From Marisediminitalea lipolytica (GTDB taxonomy: Bacteria; Pseudomonadota; Gammaproteobacteria; Enterobacterales; Alteromonadaceae), in the NCBI RefSeq assembly GCF_001758465.1, contig NZ_MJIC01000009.1:327768-391767 (forward strand): a stretch of 64,000 nt of DNA, given 5' to 3'. Below are positions 1 to 8,205 of the stretch, piece by piece; position 1 is the stretch's first letter, and each line of letters starts with the position of its first letter. Made by a program: the position numbers and the translations under genes. The notes under the pieces are model-generated. The model had not been told where the DNA came from. It saw nothing but the letters and a program-made list of their open reading frames with translations, and did not search any database.

Positions 1-938
1 TCCCGCCAAATATATTCGATAGCAAAAATAGAGCGCTTTTCTGTGCTGGTATGCTCCAGTGCATCACACAGACAAGTGAAGACGTCCTGATGTTTTAGTG
101 CGCCAGATGCTTTGCCAATCAAAGAATAAATGGACTCAAGGCCATATTGGCGACGTTTACCGTTATTACCCACAGCAATATCAAACCGCGGTAACCACAG
201 GCTTGGACCTTGCTCGCTCTCTATTAAACGCATAGAGTTGGTGGCAATGGTATCGACACTGAGAGCTTCCAATTCGTGGTAAAAATGATATTCAGCTCGC
301 AAAATATCTTGATCTATCCGGGTATTGTTCCCTCTGGGAAACTTCACCAGATAATAAATGCTATCAGCGGAAATCTGGCTTTGTGTTGTATCAATGCTGA
401 TGTTTCCGCTGCCATCCTGAACCAGTAATAACTTCGGCGCTTCTCCTCCTGCACCAGTAGCGCCGCCACTAGCGGCTCCAATCTGCTGGGCATAAGAGAG
501 AAAATCACGATTGTAAGAGGTCACATCGTGCTCGGTAAATTGCACCGACAGAGCTCCCTCGTTCGCTTTTTCCACACATTCTTTAATGCGTAAGTTACCC
601 ACGGGCGCAATTACGGCGTTTTTTAGTAACGCTACTTTTTGTTCGTAGAAGGGAAGGTCAGCAATCCCCAGGTGTTCTATCCACCAACGGTAGCTGGCAC
701 CTGAAGGCAGTATGTCATTCAGATAGCCAAACCAGGGCTTTTCTGAATAGGTCAGCGCTAATTCAACTGGATATCTGAGACTGCAGGCCGGCGCCCATTT
801 TGAACCTAAATGTTCTACAGCATAATCTGTAAGATAGGCCGTTTTTTGCTGAACTGAATTATCTGACTCATGCAGTGTCAGCCTGGCAGCATCGTGCCAG
901 GCTCCATTAATTTGCGTTTGTACTGTAACTGTCAGCAT
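1..938 (-). CDS. HipA-family serine/threonine kinase (toxin), 3' end outside window
   Basis: Translating the minus strand from the ATG at 936-938 gives an open frame of about 312 residues that runs off the left edge, so the C-terminus is missing. Seen: an N-terminal region with GYLNDILPSG, as in the HipA N-terminal domain, a GGEAPKLLL segment at the place of the HipA G-x-Q-x-K nucleotide loop, then YYLVKFPR followed by RAEYHFYHEL. HipA kinases phosphorylate targets such as glutamyl-tRNA synthetase and cause growth arrest; they are normally held by a HipB repressor encoded upstream. No hipB lies upstream here: the next gene to the right is a transporter on the same strand. The antitoxin may be encoded downstream, beyond the window. 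A possible ribosome site (AGG, 10 bases upstream) lies inside the first operator. The kinase catalytic loop is not in view. Confidence 0.75.
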   Translation of the reverse strand, partial: MLTVTVQTQINGAWHDAARLTLHESDNSVQQKTAYLTDYAVEHLGSKWAPACSLRYPVELALTYSEKPWFGYLNDILPSGASYRWWIEHLGIADLPFYEQKVALLKNAVIAPVGNLRIKECVEKANEGALSVQFTEHDVTSYNRDFLSYAQQIGAASGGATGAGGEAPKLLLVQDGSGNISIDTTQSQISADSIYYLVKFPRGNNTRIDQDILRAEYHFYHELEALSVDTIATNSMRLIESEQGPSLWLPRFDIAVGNNGKRRQYGLESIYSLIGKASGALKHQDVFTCLCDALEHTSTEKRSIFAIEYIWR

Positions 939-942
939 TTAT

Positions 943-1042
943 TGTTTACCTAAACAAACATTAATAAGCAGTTAAGCATTATTTGTTTGTTCAAGCAAAC
1001 ATAAAGGGGCATTTTTAATCTTTTTGTTTATCGCAGTAAACA
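943..1042. promoter_or_regulatory. Three operator-like inverted repeats upstream of hipA
   Basis: Three 18-bp sites fit TGTTTR-N6-YAAACA: 943-960 (TGTTTA/CAAACA), 984-1001 (TGTTTG/CAAACA) and 1025-1042 (TGTTTA/TAAACA). Their starts are exactly 41 bp apart, close to four helical turns. The first overlaps the probable ribosome site of hipA. This is the layout of cooperative HipB-type autorepression, but the binding protein is not encoded in view, so the assignment is inference. Confidence 0.65.
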
Positions 1043-1080
1043 ATGCCGTCTGGTGATAGCGTAAAAGCCGTCAATAACGC

Positions 1081-2718
1081 TTAGTGACGATCTGCACCGT
1101 CCTGGGCAATATCCCCTGAATCGATGGCCTCTTCGGTCCAGCGCACTGAGCCGATCGGGCGCTCCAGGCGGTGGCGGGTCACAATTGGCTCGCCGGGAAT
1201 AAGCATGGCCTGCACTTCCTGCTGGGTTTTATCATCCCGCTCGGTATAGCGCTCCTGCATGCGCAGGTAGTCGAGCCAGGTGGACATATGGTAGCGCTCT
1301 ATCCATACCCGACTGTCGGAAATATCCCGCGATAAAGACCAGTCATAGGCACCGTTGCGTTTACGCTGACGTTCCAGTTTATGCATAACGCGGTAAAACT
1401 TCCGCGCATCCACCGGGAAGACTTTGTATTCTTTTTCCAGATAAATAGGGCCACTACGGTGAGTAATATTCAGCGATACCGACAGGTTGGTCGGTGGCTC
1501 CGGGATTTCTTTGGTGGTTTCAAAATCCGGGATCGGCAGAATTTTACCCAGCAAGGCTGAAGACATCAGGCTTACTGCAATCACCAGCAGGGTAGTGTGT
1601 ACGTCGAACAGCTCAATGAGTTCGCCCCACAGCAAGCTGCCCAGCACTATTCCGCTGGTAGTGGCGGCCGAATAAGTGGCCAGCGCCCGCCCCATTACCC
1701 ACCGTGGTGAGACAGTCTGAATACAGGTGTTTAACGTGGCAAAAGTGATCAGCCAGCCCATGCCGGATATCACCATGATAAGTGCGACAACAAACGTGTA
1801 AGGAATAAGCGCCAGGCTTAATGCGCCGATACCAAGCATTGCTGCAGAGAGGCTAATCATGCTCTCACTGCCCACCTTCTGACGCAATACTGGCAGGGCT
1901 CTCGCACCGGCCACTGCACCAAAACCAAAGGAGGCCAGGATAATTCCGTATTCTACCGAATCGCCTTTGAGCAGGTACTTAGCTGCCAGTGGCATGAGCG
2001 CCAGCAAACCGATACCCAGCGCACCGACGATAAAGCCGCGAAATACGATGACCCGGCTGGCAGGGGAGTAAAACACAAAGCGCAGACCGGTTACGATGGC
2101 TTTGTCGACCCGCTCTGGCGGCAAGCGTGGCGGTGTGGGCTGATATTGCCACAGCCACATGACAACCAAGAACGGCAAAAACGACAGCGCCGCCACCGAA
2201 AAGGCCGCCGATACCCCGGCCCAGGCAACCAGCACACCACCAATTGCCGGGCCAATAGCCCGCGCCAGGTTTTGACTGATGGAACGTAAAGCTATCGCCG
2301 AGGGTAACTGTTTGGGGGGCACCAGATTAGGCACAGCAGTTTGCCAGGCCGGATCGTAAATCGCCATGCCCACACCGGTTAGCATACACAGCGCCAGCAG
2401 ATAGAAAGGCGTTACTGCATCCAGCAGTGCCAGCGTAAGCAATCCGGCTGCTGCCACAAAAGAAATAGCCAGACCTAAGGTCGCTACACTTCGTTTATTA
2501 AACACATCGGCAATGGCCCCGGCCGGAATGGATAGCAACATCAGTGGCAAGTACGTTGCAGCCTGTACCCAGGTCACCATGGCATCGCTGGAGGCGATTT
2601 CTACCATTGCCCAGGCCACGCCCACGCCTTGTATCAGTAACCCGATATTACTGAAAACACTGGAAAACCAGGCGCGTCGAAAGACGGGGGTAGACAACGG
2701 ATTATCGGAATTTTGCAT
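1081..2718 (-). CDS. MFS transporter, MFS_3 (EntS-like) type with C-terminal soluble domain
   Basis: 545 residues. The first ~410 are hydrophobic and fit a 12-helix major facilitator, with the family loop SIPAGAIADVFNKR between helices 2 and 3 and ARAIGPAIGG in helix 5. The last ~130 residues are soluble and charged (YLEKEYKVFPVDARKFYRVMHKL, then repeated Trp/Tyr/Arg) and match the C-terminal extension usual in the transmembrane-secretion-effector (PF05977) branch, where a small dimeric alpha/beta domain follows the exporter. The likely role is drug or siderophore export across the inner membrane; the substrate is unknown. It sits alone, and its stop lies about 140 bp from the hipA start, with the operators in between. 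Confidence 0.8.
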   Translation of the reverse strand: MQNSDNPLSTPVFRRAWFSSVFSNIGLLIQGVGVAWAMVEIASSDAMVTWVQAATYLPLMLLSIPAGAIADVFNKRSVATLGLAISFVAAAGLLTLALLDAVTPFYLLALCMLTGVGMAIYDPAWQTAVPNLVPPKQLPSAIALRSISQNLARAIGPAIGGVLVAWAGVSAAFSVAALSFLPFLVVMWLWQYQPTPPRLPPERVDKAIVTGLRFVFYSPASRVIVFRGFIVGALGIGLLALMPLAAKYLLKGDSVEYGIILASFGFGAVAGARALPVLRQKVGSESMISLSAAMLGIGALSLALIPYTFVVALIMVISGMGWLITFATLNTCIQTVSPRWVMGRALATYSAATTSGIVLGSLLWGELIELFDVHTTLLVIAVSLMSSALLGKILPIPDFETTKEIPEPPTNLSVSLNITHRSGPIYLEKEYKVFPVDARKFYRVMHKLERQRKRNGAYDWSLSRDISDSRVWIERYHMSTWLDYLRMQERYTERDDKTQQEVQAMLIPGEPIVTRHRLERPIGSVRWTEEAIDSGDIAQDGADRH

Positions 2719-2996
2719 GATGTTTGATGCTCTGCTCGGCTTACTTCACAAAAATAATAATAGACCGGCTGAAGGTAGTTGGTGATAAGCCGGTATTATA
2801 TGGCTTTAATATACTGGTGTCTCACTATTTAGGATTAACTCTTATTCTTAGCGGGAATAAGTGTGTATTTGAGGCAGACACATTGCCTAATGCAAACACA
2901 ATTCCACCGCCTGCGACTCCCACAAAGACACTCCCGACAGCCCCACAGTCATGTTAATCCCTTGTAAATTCTGGCCTGTAGCTTCATTCCGGCCAG
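2719..2996. other. Intergenic region between divergent MFS gene and catabolic operon
   Basis: About 330 bp lie between the starts of the exporter (minus) and the CoA-transferase (plus). Besides the sigma54-type promoter at 2997 I see TGTGT-N10-ACACA near 2860-2880, a possible regulator site, and no gene. The short frames here lack ribosome sites and resemble nothing. Confidence 0.4.
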
Positions 2997-3012
2997 TGGC
3001 ATACATGTTGCA
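2997..3012 (+). promoter_or_regulatory. sigma54 (-24/-12) promoter of the 3050-15356 operon
   Basis: TGGCATACATGTTGCA has the invariant GG-N10-GC and matches the RpoN consensus TGGCAC-N5-TTGCW at 10 of the 11 fixed positions. Transcription would start near 3023, 27 bases before the first ATG. It is almost identical to the minus-strand site at 20918-20933, and a sigma54 activator is encoded at 25817-27478. Confidence 0.75.
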
Positions 3013-3049
3013 ATTTGCCCTCAATAATCTGGTTATTTGGAATTAATGA

Positions 3050-4246
3050 ATGTCGCGTCTACCGTTTGAAGACCTGCCTGTCCGCGCATGTGCTACCGGG
3101 ATCCAGTTTTTACAAGGCATCCGGGTGATTGACCTGACCACCTCTGTTGCCGGCCCTTACGCCACCCTGTTGCTTGGCGACTTTGGCGCTGAAGTGCTTA
3201 AAGTTGAACGACCTAATGGGGATGATGCGCGCCACTGGGGCCCTCCCTTCCTTGAAGGAGAGGCGCTGTGGTTTGTGGCCATGAACCGCAACAAGAAAAG
3301 TATCACGATGGACATGCGCGACGCGGATCAGCGCGCCATGTTTGATGAGCTGGTTAAAACCGCTGATGTGGTGGTCACCAATCAGCCGCCCAATGTGCAA
3401 AAGAAATTAAAGCTCGATTACGATGCCATTAAGGGCCTGAAGGATGACATTATTTTTGTCTCTATTTCAGGTTTTGGCCTGGACGGCGAGCGCGCCGACC
3501 TGACCTGTTATGACCTGATTGCTGAAGGTTACTCGGGCATCATGGATATCACCGGTGCGCCGGATAGCGCACCACAAAAAATAGGCGCGCCGGCGGCCGA
3601 TATGCTGGCCGGACAGGATGCCGCCATGGCGACTATGGCAGCTCTGTTTGAAAAGCAGCGCAGCGGTAAAGGCGCCAAAATCGATGTCAGCCTGGTTCAG
3701 AGCATGACCCGTTTTCTGGCTTGCCGTATTTCGCCGTATCTGGGCGCCGGTGAAGTGCCTAAGCGCTCTGGCGGTACTGATTCGGTCATCGCCATTTACC
3801 AGGCATTTGAGACAGCCGATGAGCCTATCACCCTGGGCCTGGGTTCTGATGCGATCTGGCAGCGTTTTTGGCAGGCCGTTGGCGATGAAGCTTACGGTGC
3901 CAATGAAGCATACGGGTCCAACGTTAAGCGTCGCGAACACCGCGCTGATATCGTCGCCAAAATTCAATCTGTTTTGATTTCTCAGCCTCGTGCCCATTGG
4001 CTAGAGGTATTTGGTGCTGCGCGCATTCCGGCCGGGCCAATAAACAGCGTTGATCAGGTGTGTGCTGATAAGCATTTGAAGGACCGCGGCATGTTCTACA
4101 CCCTTGAAGGGGCGGACGGTCGTCGTGTGCCGCAAATCGGTCTGGGTATCAATATTAATGACCAGCAATCTATCGCCAGCTCGTTACCGCCCAAACTGGG
4201 TGAGCACAACGACGAAATTTTAAATGCATTGCGTCAGCAAAAGTAA
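3050..4246 (+). CDS. CaiB/BaiF family (class III) CoA-transferase
   Basis: 398 residues, the normal length for one-domain family III CoA-transferases. Seen: VIDLTTSVAGPYATLLLGDFGAEVLKVE near the N-terminus (nucleotide-like fold typical of the family) and TCYDLIAEGYSG around residue 155, where the Asp is the acyl-carrier residue of formyl-CoA transferase relatives. It moves CoA between carboxylic acids and would activate the pathway acid or recycle CoA from a product such as succinyl-CoA. It is the first gene of a plus-strand operon behind a sigma54 promoter and is followed after 37 bp by the BadI-like gene. An independent acyl-CoA ligase is two genes downstream, so the operon has two ways to activate an acid. 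The substrate cannot be read from sequence. Confidence 0.85.
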   Translation: MSRLPFEDLPVRACATGIQFLQGIRVIDLTTSVAGPYATLLLGDFGAEVLKVERPNGDDARHWGPPFLEGEALWFVAMNRNKKSITMDMRDADQRAMFDELVKTADVVVTNQPPNVQKKLKLDYDAIKGLKDDIIFVSISGFGLDGERADLTCYDLIAEGYSGIMDITGAPDSAPQKIGAPAADMLAGQDAAMATMAALFEKQRSGKGAKIDVSLVQSMTRFLACRISPYLGAGEVPKRSGGTDSVIAIYQAFETADEPITLGLGSDAIWQRFWQAVGDEAYGANEAYGSNVKRREHRADIVAKIQSVLISQPRAHWLEVFGAARIPAGPINSVDQVCADKHLKDRGMFYTLEGADGRRVPQIGLGININDQQSIASSLPPKLGEHNDEILNALRQQK

Positions 4247-4283
4247 CTGACCAGAGCACAGGATAAGAATAAGGAACCCAACA

Positions 4284-5069
4284 ATGACTCAAGAATTTAC
4301 CCAGATTATCTATCAGGAAGACGGCCCTATTGCGCGCATTACCCTGAATCGTCCGGATAACGGCAACATGTTTACCGAAACCATGTGCCACGAGCTACGT
4401 GACTGTATCGAAGGCATTCGCCGTGAATCCCGCACCCGGGTGGTGGTACTGACCGGTGCCGGCGACAAGTTTTTCTGTATTGGTGGCGAAAAAGACGGCA
4501 TGGAAAAAACCCAGCTGTACGCGGGCGTACTGCCCACGCTGGAGATGTACGAAGCCATCGATAAATTACAAAAACCCGTAATTGCCAGTGTTAACGGCTT
4601 TGCCGTAGGCGGCGGTAACGTGCTGCAAGTGGTGTGTGACATGACCATCGCCAAGGAAAGCGCAGTGTTTCGTCAGGTTGGCCCGATGATGGGCTCCTAC
4701 GACGCAGGCTACGGCACCTGGTATTTAGAAGACTTGGTCGGTAAAAAACGCGCTAAGGAAATCTGGTACACCAATAAGAAAATGTCGGCACAGGAAGCTA
4801 TGGAGATCGGCATGATCAACCGCGTTGTGCCGGATGAAGAGCTGGCCGAAGCGACTACGGCATTCGCCCTGGAAGTGGCTGATCGTGGTCCGATGGCACT
4901 GGCTGCCATTAAAGGTGCCTTTAACGCCCGTCATGGCGGGGTGGGCGGTTTGTCTCGTGTTACTCACGACTTACTGCTGCGCAGCTATCTGGAAACCGAT
5001 GAATCGAAAGAGCTGAGCGCCAGCTTTAAAGAACGTCGTAAGCCAGACAGCAGCAAATTTGGTAACTAA
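4284..5069 (+). CDS. BadI/MenB-like crotonase; probable 2-ketocyclohexanecarboxyl-CoA-type ring hydrolase
   Basis: 261 residues, crotonase fold. Seen: NRPDNGN near residue 20, FCIGGEKD, the oxyanion segment NGFAVGGGNVLQVVCD around residue 110, and FRQVGPMMGSYDAGYGTWYLEDLVGKKRAKEIWY. The last pattern (GSxDxGYGTxYL...KKAREIWY) is shared by 1,4-dihydroxynaphthoyl-CoA synthase MenB and by BadI, which cleaves the ring of 2-ketocyclohexanecarboxyl-CoA by water addition to give pimelyl-CoA. MenB is unlikely because no menaquinone genes are nearby, whereas a ligase, acyl-CoA dehydrogenase, hydratase and SDR follow directly, which is the set BadI works with. The similarity to BadI is from memory, not from alignment. 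The exact ring substrate, possibly substituted, is open. Confidence 0.72.
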   Translation: MTQEFTQIIYQEDGPIARITLNRPDNGNMFTETMCHELRDCIEGIRRESRTRVVVLTGAGDKFFCIGGEKDGMEKTQLYAGVLPTLEMYEAIDKLQKPVIASVNGFAVGGGNVLQVVCDMTIAKESAVFRQVGPMMGSYDAGYGTWYLEDLVGKKRAKEIWYTNKKMSAQEAMEIGMINRVVPDEELAEATTAFALEVADRGPMALAAIKGAFNARHGGVGGLSRVTHDLLLRSYLETDESKELSASFKERRKPDSSKFGN

Positions 5070-5090
5070 TTTCGTATTTTAGGAGGCCAG

Positions 5091-6698
5091 ATGCTCCCGT
5101 ACCTAACCACCCATGATCCGGCTAAAGCCCGGTCCTACTATGACCAGGGCTTGTGGCAGAGTGAGACATTTTACGATTTACTGTGTCAGCATACGGCGGC
5201 CCGTCCTGATGCTCCGGCGCTCAGAGACGGACGCTCAACCTTATCCTGGTGTACGGTGAAAGCTCGGGTAGACGCCTTTGCCGATGACCTGGCCGAACAG
5301 GGCATCAGCTCCGGCGATCGCATTTCCATCTGGATGTCTAACCGGGTCGAATGTGTGATTGCCTTTCTAGGCGCGTCTCGCGAAGGGGTTGCCGTTAACC
5401 CTTCGCTGCATAAAAGCCATACCTGTAAAGAAGTCATTGAGCTACTCGGAGAGTTGCAGGCTAAAGCCATTGTGACCGAAGACAGCTGGGGTGCCGATCG
5501 TAAAACCAACGATTTCTACGCCATGCTTGATACCTTACCCTTTGTGCAAAAGGTGTATAAACCTGATGCCTTTCCGGGGCATATCACTAACGCGGATCCG
5601 GAAATTGTCAGTAACCCTGATGTGGTCACGTATCTGGCATTTACCTCAGGTACCACAGGTCGGCCAAAATGCGTAATGCATTCGGCCAATACACTGCTGG
5701 CTAACGCCCGCGACCTGGCGCGTGACTGGAAGCTCGATGCTACGTCAGTCATTTTATCCTTAAGCCCGTTCTCTCATCATATCGCCTGGGTGGCTTTTTC
5801 CCAATGGGTGGTGTGTGGTGGACAACTGGTGATGAATGATTTGCCGAAAGGCAAAACGACCCTCGACTGGCTGCTGGAAACCGAAGCTACTTATGTGCTG
5901 GGAGTGCCAACCCATGCCATGGACATTCTGGATGAACAGCGCAGTCGTAACCTGCCTAATCTGGGCAGTGTAAAAACCTTCTACATGGCCGGTTCGCCGA
6001 TACCGGAAGTGGTGGCGCAGGCGTTTGTTAAACAGGGTATTGCCCCGCAAAACGTATATGGCATGACCGAATGTTCCTCGCACCAGTACACCCATCCCGA
6101 TGACTCCATGGATGTCTGGACCACCACCTGTGGTCGCGGTGGCCCGGCGTATAAAGTGAAGATCTGGAACCCGGAATACCCGGATGAAGAAATGCCGCAA
6201 GGCCTGGCCGGCGAAATCGGTGGCCGCGGTGCCTGTCAGATGCTGGGGTATTTTGATAACCAAAGCGCAACTGAAAAGACCTTTAACAAGCACGGTTATC
6301 TGATGTCAGGCGACCTTGGCTACTTTGACAGCCTCGGCAACCTGCATATTCAGGGGCGGGCCAAGGATCTGATAATTCGCGGTGGCCACAATATTTATCC
6401 GGCTGATATCGAAGCTGCAGCAGTAAAACATACTGCCGTTGCTAAAGCTGCCGCCTTTGGTATTCCGGATGACCGCCTGGGTGAGAAGGTCTGTCTGGCG
6501 GTGATTGGCGAGCTCAATGCCGATGACATGCTGCGCTTTTTAGACAGTGAAGGGCTTTCCAAATATGACATGCCCGAGTGGTTTATTGCCCTCGACGCAA
6601 TGCCGCTGACCGCCAGTGGCAAAATCCTCAAACGTGAATTGCAGGCCATGGTTGCCCGGGGCGAAATCAGCCCTGAAGCAGTTCGTTTTAAGGCCTGA
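5091..6698 (+). CDS. Acyl-CoA ligase (AMP-forming), AliA-like position
   Basis: 535 residues of the ANL superfamily. Seen: the phosphate loop TSGTTGRPKCVMHS near residue 190, YGMTECS near 324, the hinge/ATP motif SGDLGYFD near 408, a RAKDLIIRGGHNIYPADIE segment, and the C-terminal catalytic lysine in LTASGKILKREL. It forms an acyl-adenylate and then the CoA thioester in the cytoplasm. A strong ribosome site (AGGAGG) precedes the ATG. It lies between the BadI-like gene and the enoyl-CoA hydratase, the place of cyclohexanecarboxyl-CoA ligase (AliA) in alicyclic acid pathways. The specificity is inferred only from neighbours. Confidence 0.85.
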   Translation: MLPYLTTHDPAKARSYYDQGLWQSETFYDLLCQHTAARPDAPALRDGRSTLSWCTVKARVDAFADDLAEQGISSGDRISIWMSNRVECVIAFLGASREGVAVNPSLHKSHTCKEVIELLGELQAKAIVTEDSWGADRKTNDFYAMLDTLPFVQKVYKPDAFPGHITNADPEIVSNPDVVTYLAFTSGTTGRPKCVMHSANTLLANARDLARDWKLDATSVILSLSPFSHHIAWVAFSQWVVCGGQLVMNDLPKGKTTLDWLLETEATYVLGVPTHAMDILDEQRSRNLPNLGSVKTFYMAGSPIPEVVAQAFVKQGIAPQNVYGMTECSSHQYTHPDDSMDVWTTTCGRGGPAYKVKIWNPEYPDEEMPQGLAGEIGGRGACQMLGYFDNQSATEKTFNKHGYLMSGDLGYFDSLGNLHIQGRAKDLIIRGGHNIYPADIEAAAVKHTAVAKAAAFGIPDDRLGEKVCLAVIGELNADDMLRFLDSEGLSKYDMPEWFIALDAMPLTASGKILKRELQAMVARGEISPEAVRFKA

Positions 6699-6734
6699 TT
6701 ATCAGGCAATTCAAGGCGTAACAAGGCAAAAAGA

Positions 6735-7505
6735 ATGAATGTAGAACTCAGCAGAGAAGACGATATCGCGATACTAACGCTCAACCGTCCTGAAGCACTT
6801 AATGCGTTGTCTTTTGACATCCTGAAACAAATTGGCGATGCCATTGATGAAGTGGATGCCATGCAGGGCGTGCGTGCGCTGTTAATTACCGGCGCAGGTG
6901 ATAAAGCCTTTTGTGCCGGCGCTGACATTAAAGAGCTGCGTAATCGCAAGCTCACTGAGCAAAAGCGCGGCGCAGAGCTGGGCCAGGCAGTATTCGCCAA
7001 ACTGGATCGCCTCAAGGTCGCCTCTGTGGCGCTGGTTAACGGTTACGCCTTTGGCGGCGGGTCAGAGCTGGCGCTCGCCTGCAGTTTTCGCCTGGCATCG
7101 CCCAATGCGGTATTTGGCTTACCCGAAGTCAAACTGGGATTGATCCCTGGCTATGGCGGCACCCAGCGTTTACCGCGCTTAATTGGTGAGTCAAGGGCGC
7201 TGGAAATCATCATGACCGGTCGCAACGTGAAAGCCGAAGAAGCCGAGCGCATAGGTCTGGTTAATCAGGTGGTTGAGGGCGATTTAATGGCGGCAGGCAA
7301 AGAATTTGCCGCCCGCTTTACCCGTTACAGCCTGCCAGTGCTCGAGTTTGCCCGCCGGGCTGTGCAGCGCGCTGGCGATACGACACTGTATGAAGGCCTG
7401 CAGGTTGAAGCGGATCTCTCCACACTGGCTTATCGCTTAAATGATGCCGAAGAAGGCATGGCCGCCTTTGAGGAAAAACGTAAAGCGGAGTTTAAGGATG
7501 AGTAA
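6735..7505 (+). CDS. Enoyl-CoA hydratase, BadK-like position
   Basis: 256 residues, crotonase family. Seen: LNRPEALNALS, CAGADIKEL, NGYAFGGGSELALACSF (oxyanion hole), and FGLPEVKLGLIPGYGGTQRLPRLIG. Both catalytic glutamates of true hydratases are present, one in the first helix after the oxyanion loop (GGGSELAL) and one in GLPEVKLGLIPG, so water addition to a 2-enoyl-CoA is well supported, unlike in the BadI-like paralog at 4284. In the inferred pathway it hydrates cyclohex-1-enecarboxyl-CoA or a substituted form. Its stop codon overlaps the start of the SDR gene by 8 bases, so the two are probably translationally coupled. Confidence 0.88.
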   Translation: MNVELSREDDIAILTLNRPEALNALSFDILKQIGDAIDEVDAMQGVRALLITGAGDKAFCAGADIKELRNRKLTEQKRGAELGQAVFAKLDRLKVASVALVNGYAFGGGSELALACSFRLASPNAVFGLPEVKLGLIPGYGGTQRLPRLIGESRALEIIMTGRNVKAEEAERIGLVNQVVEGDLMAAGKEFAARFTRYSLPVLEFARRAVQRAGDTTLYEGLQVEADLSTLAYRLNDAEEGMAAFEEKRKAEFKDE

Positions 7506-8205
7506 GGGACAAATCGTAGTCACCGGTGCCTCAAAAGGCATTGGTGCTGAAATCGTCAACCAACTGGCGGCAAAAGGCGTTGATGTAGTCGGCCTTTCGC
7601 GCACTGGCACCGTGCCAGCGGGCACCGGCATTGCCTGTGATATGACAGACGAACAATCGGTACGTGATGCCTTTGCCAAAGTCGCCGAACGCGGCCCGAT
7701 TGCTGGATTGGTTAATAACGCCGGGGTGCATATTCTTGGCGCTATCGAAAGCCTGACCGTTGAGTCGTTTAATCAGACCATTGAGCTTAATACCACAGCG
7801 GTGATGGTCGCCTCCCGCGAAGCCTACCCGCACCTTAAAGCCAATGGCGGCGGTGTGGTGGTTAACATGGGTTCGTTTTTTGGCAAGCTCGGTGTGCCTC
7901 ATAATCTGGCCTATTGTGCCTCTAAAGCCGCCGTGGCCGCGATGACCCGCTGTATGGCGGTGGAATGGGCGGCGGATAATATTCGCGCCATTAATATCGC
8001 GCCGGGTTATATCGAAACCGACCTCAACCGCGACTATCTGGCCCGCGAAAAAGTGAAAGCCTGGATGGCCGAACGTATTCCGCTGGGACAGCCCGGCAAA
8101 GCAGACGATATTGCCCGTATGGTGGCCTGGCTGTGTACCGAGCCAGGCGGATTCTTAACCGGCGAAACCATCTATGTCGACGGTGGTCAGGGGATTAATC
8201 ACTAA
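7498..8205 (+). CDS. Short-chain dehydrogenase/reductase, BadH-like position
   Basis: 235 residues from the ATG at 7498, chosen because a GGAG ribosome site precedes it and the protein then starts MSKGQIVVTGASKGIG; the longer frame from 7441 adds only residues overlapping the hydratase gene. Seen: the nucleotide loop TGASKGIG, NNAG, an active-site Ser in MGSFFGKLG, YCASKAA (Tyr-x3-Lys) and a C-terminal VDGGQG. It oxidises a hydroxyl with NAD(P). In the inferred pathway this is the 2-hydroxycyclohexanecarboxyl-CoA dehydrogenase step that makes the keto substrate for the BadI-like hydrolase. It shares one base with the following gene. Confidence 0.85.
   Translation: MSKGQIVVTGASKGIGAEIVNQLAAKGVDVVGLSRTGTVPAGTGIACDMTDEQSVRDAFAKVAERGPIAGLVNNAGVHILGAIESLTVESFNQTIELNTTAVMVASREAYPHLKANGGGVVVNMGSFFGKLGVPHNLAYCASKAAVAAMTRCMAVEWAADNIRAINIAPGYIETDLNRDYLAREKVKAWMAERIPLGQPGKADDIARMVAWLCTEPGGFLTGETIYVDGGQGINH

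Noticed and set aside
4284..5069. Menaquinone enzyme MenB
   Set aside because: The strip fits MenB too, but no other men genes are near and the neighbours form a degradation operon.
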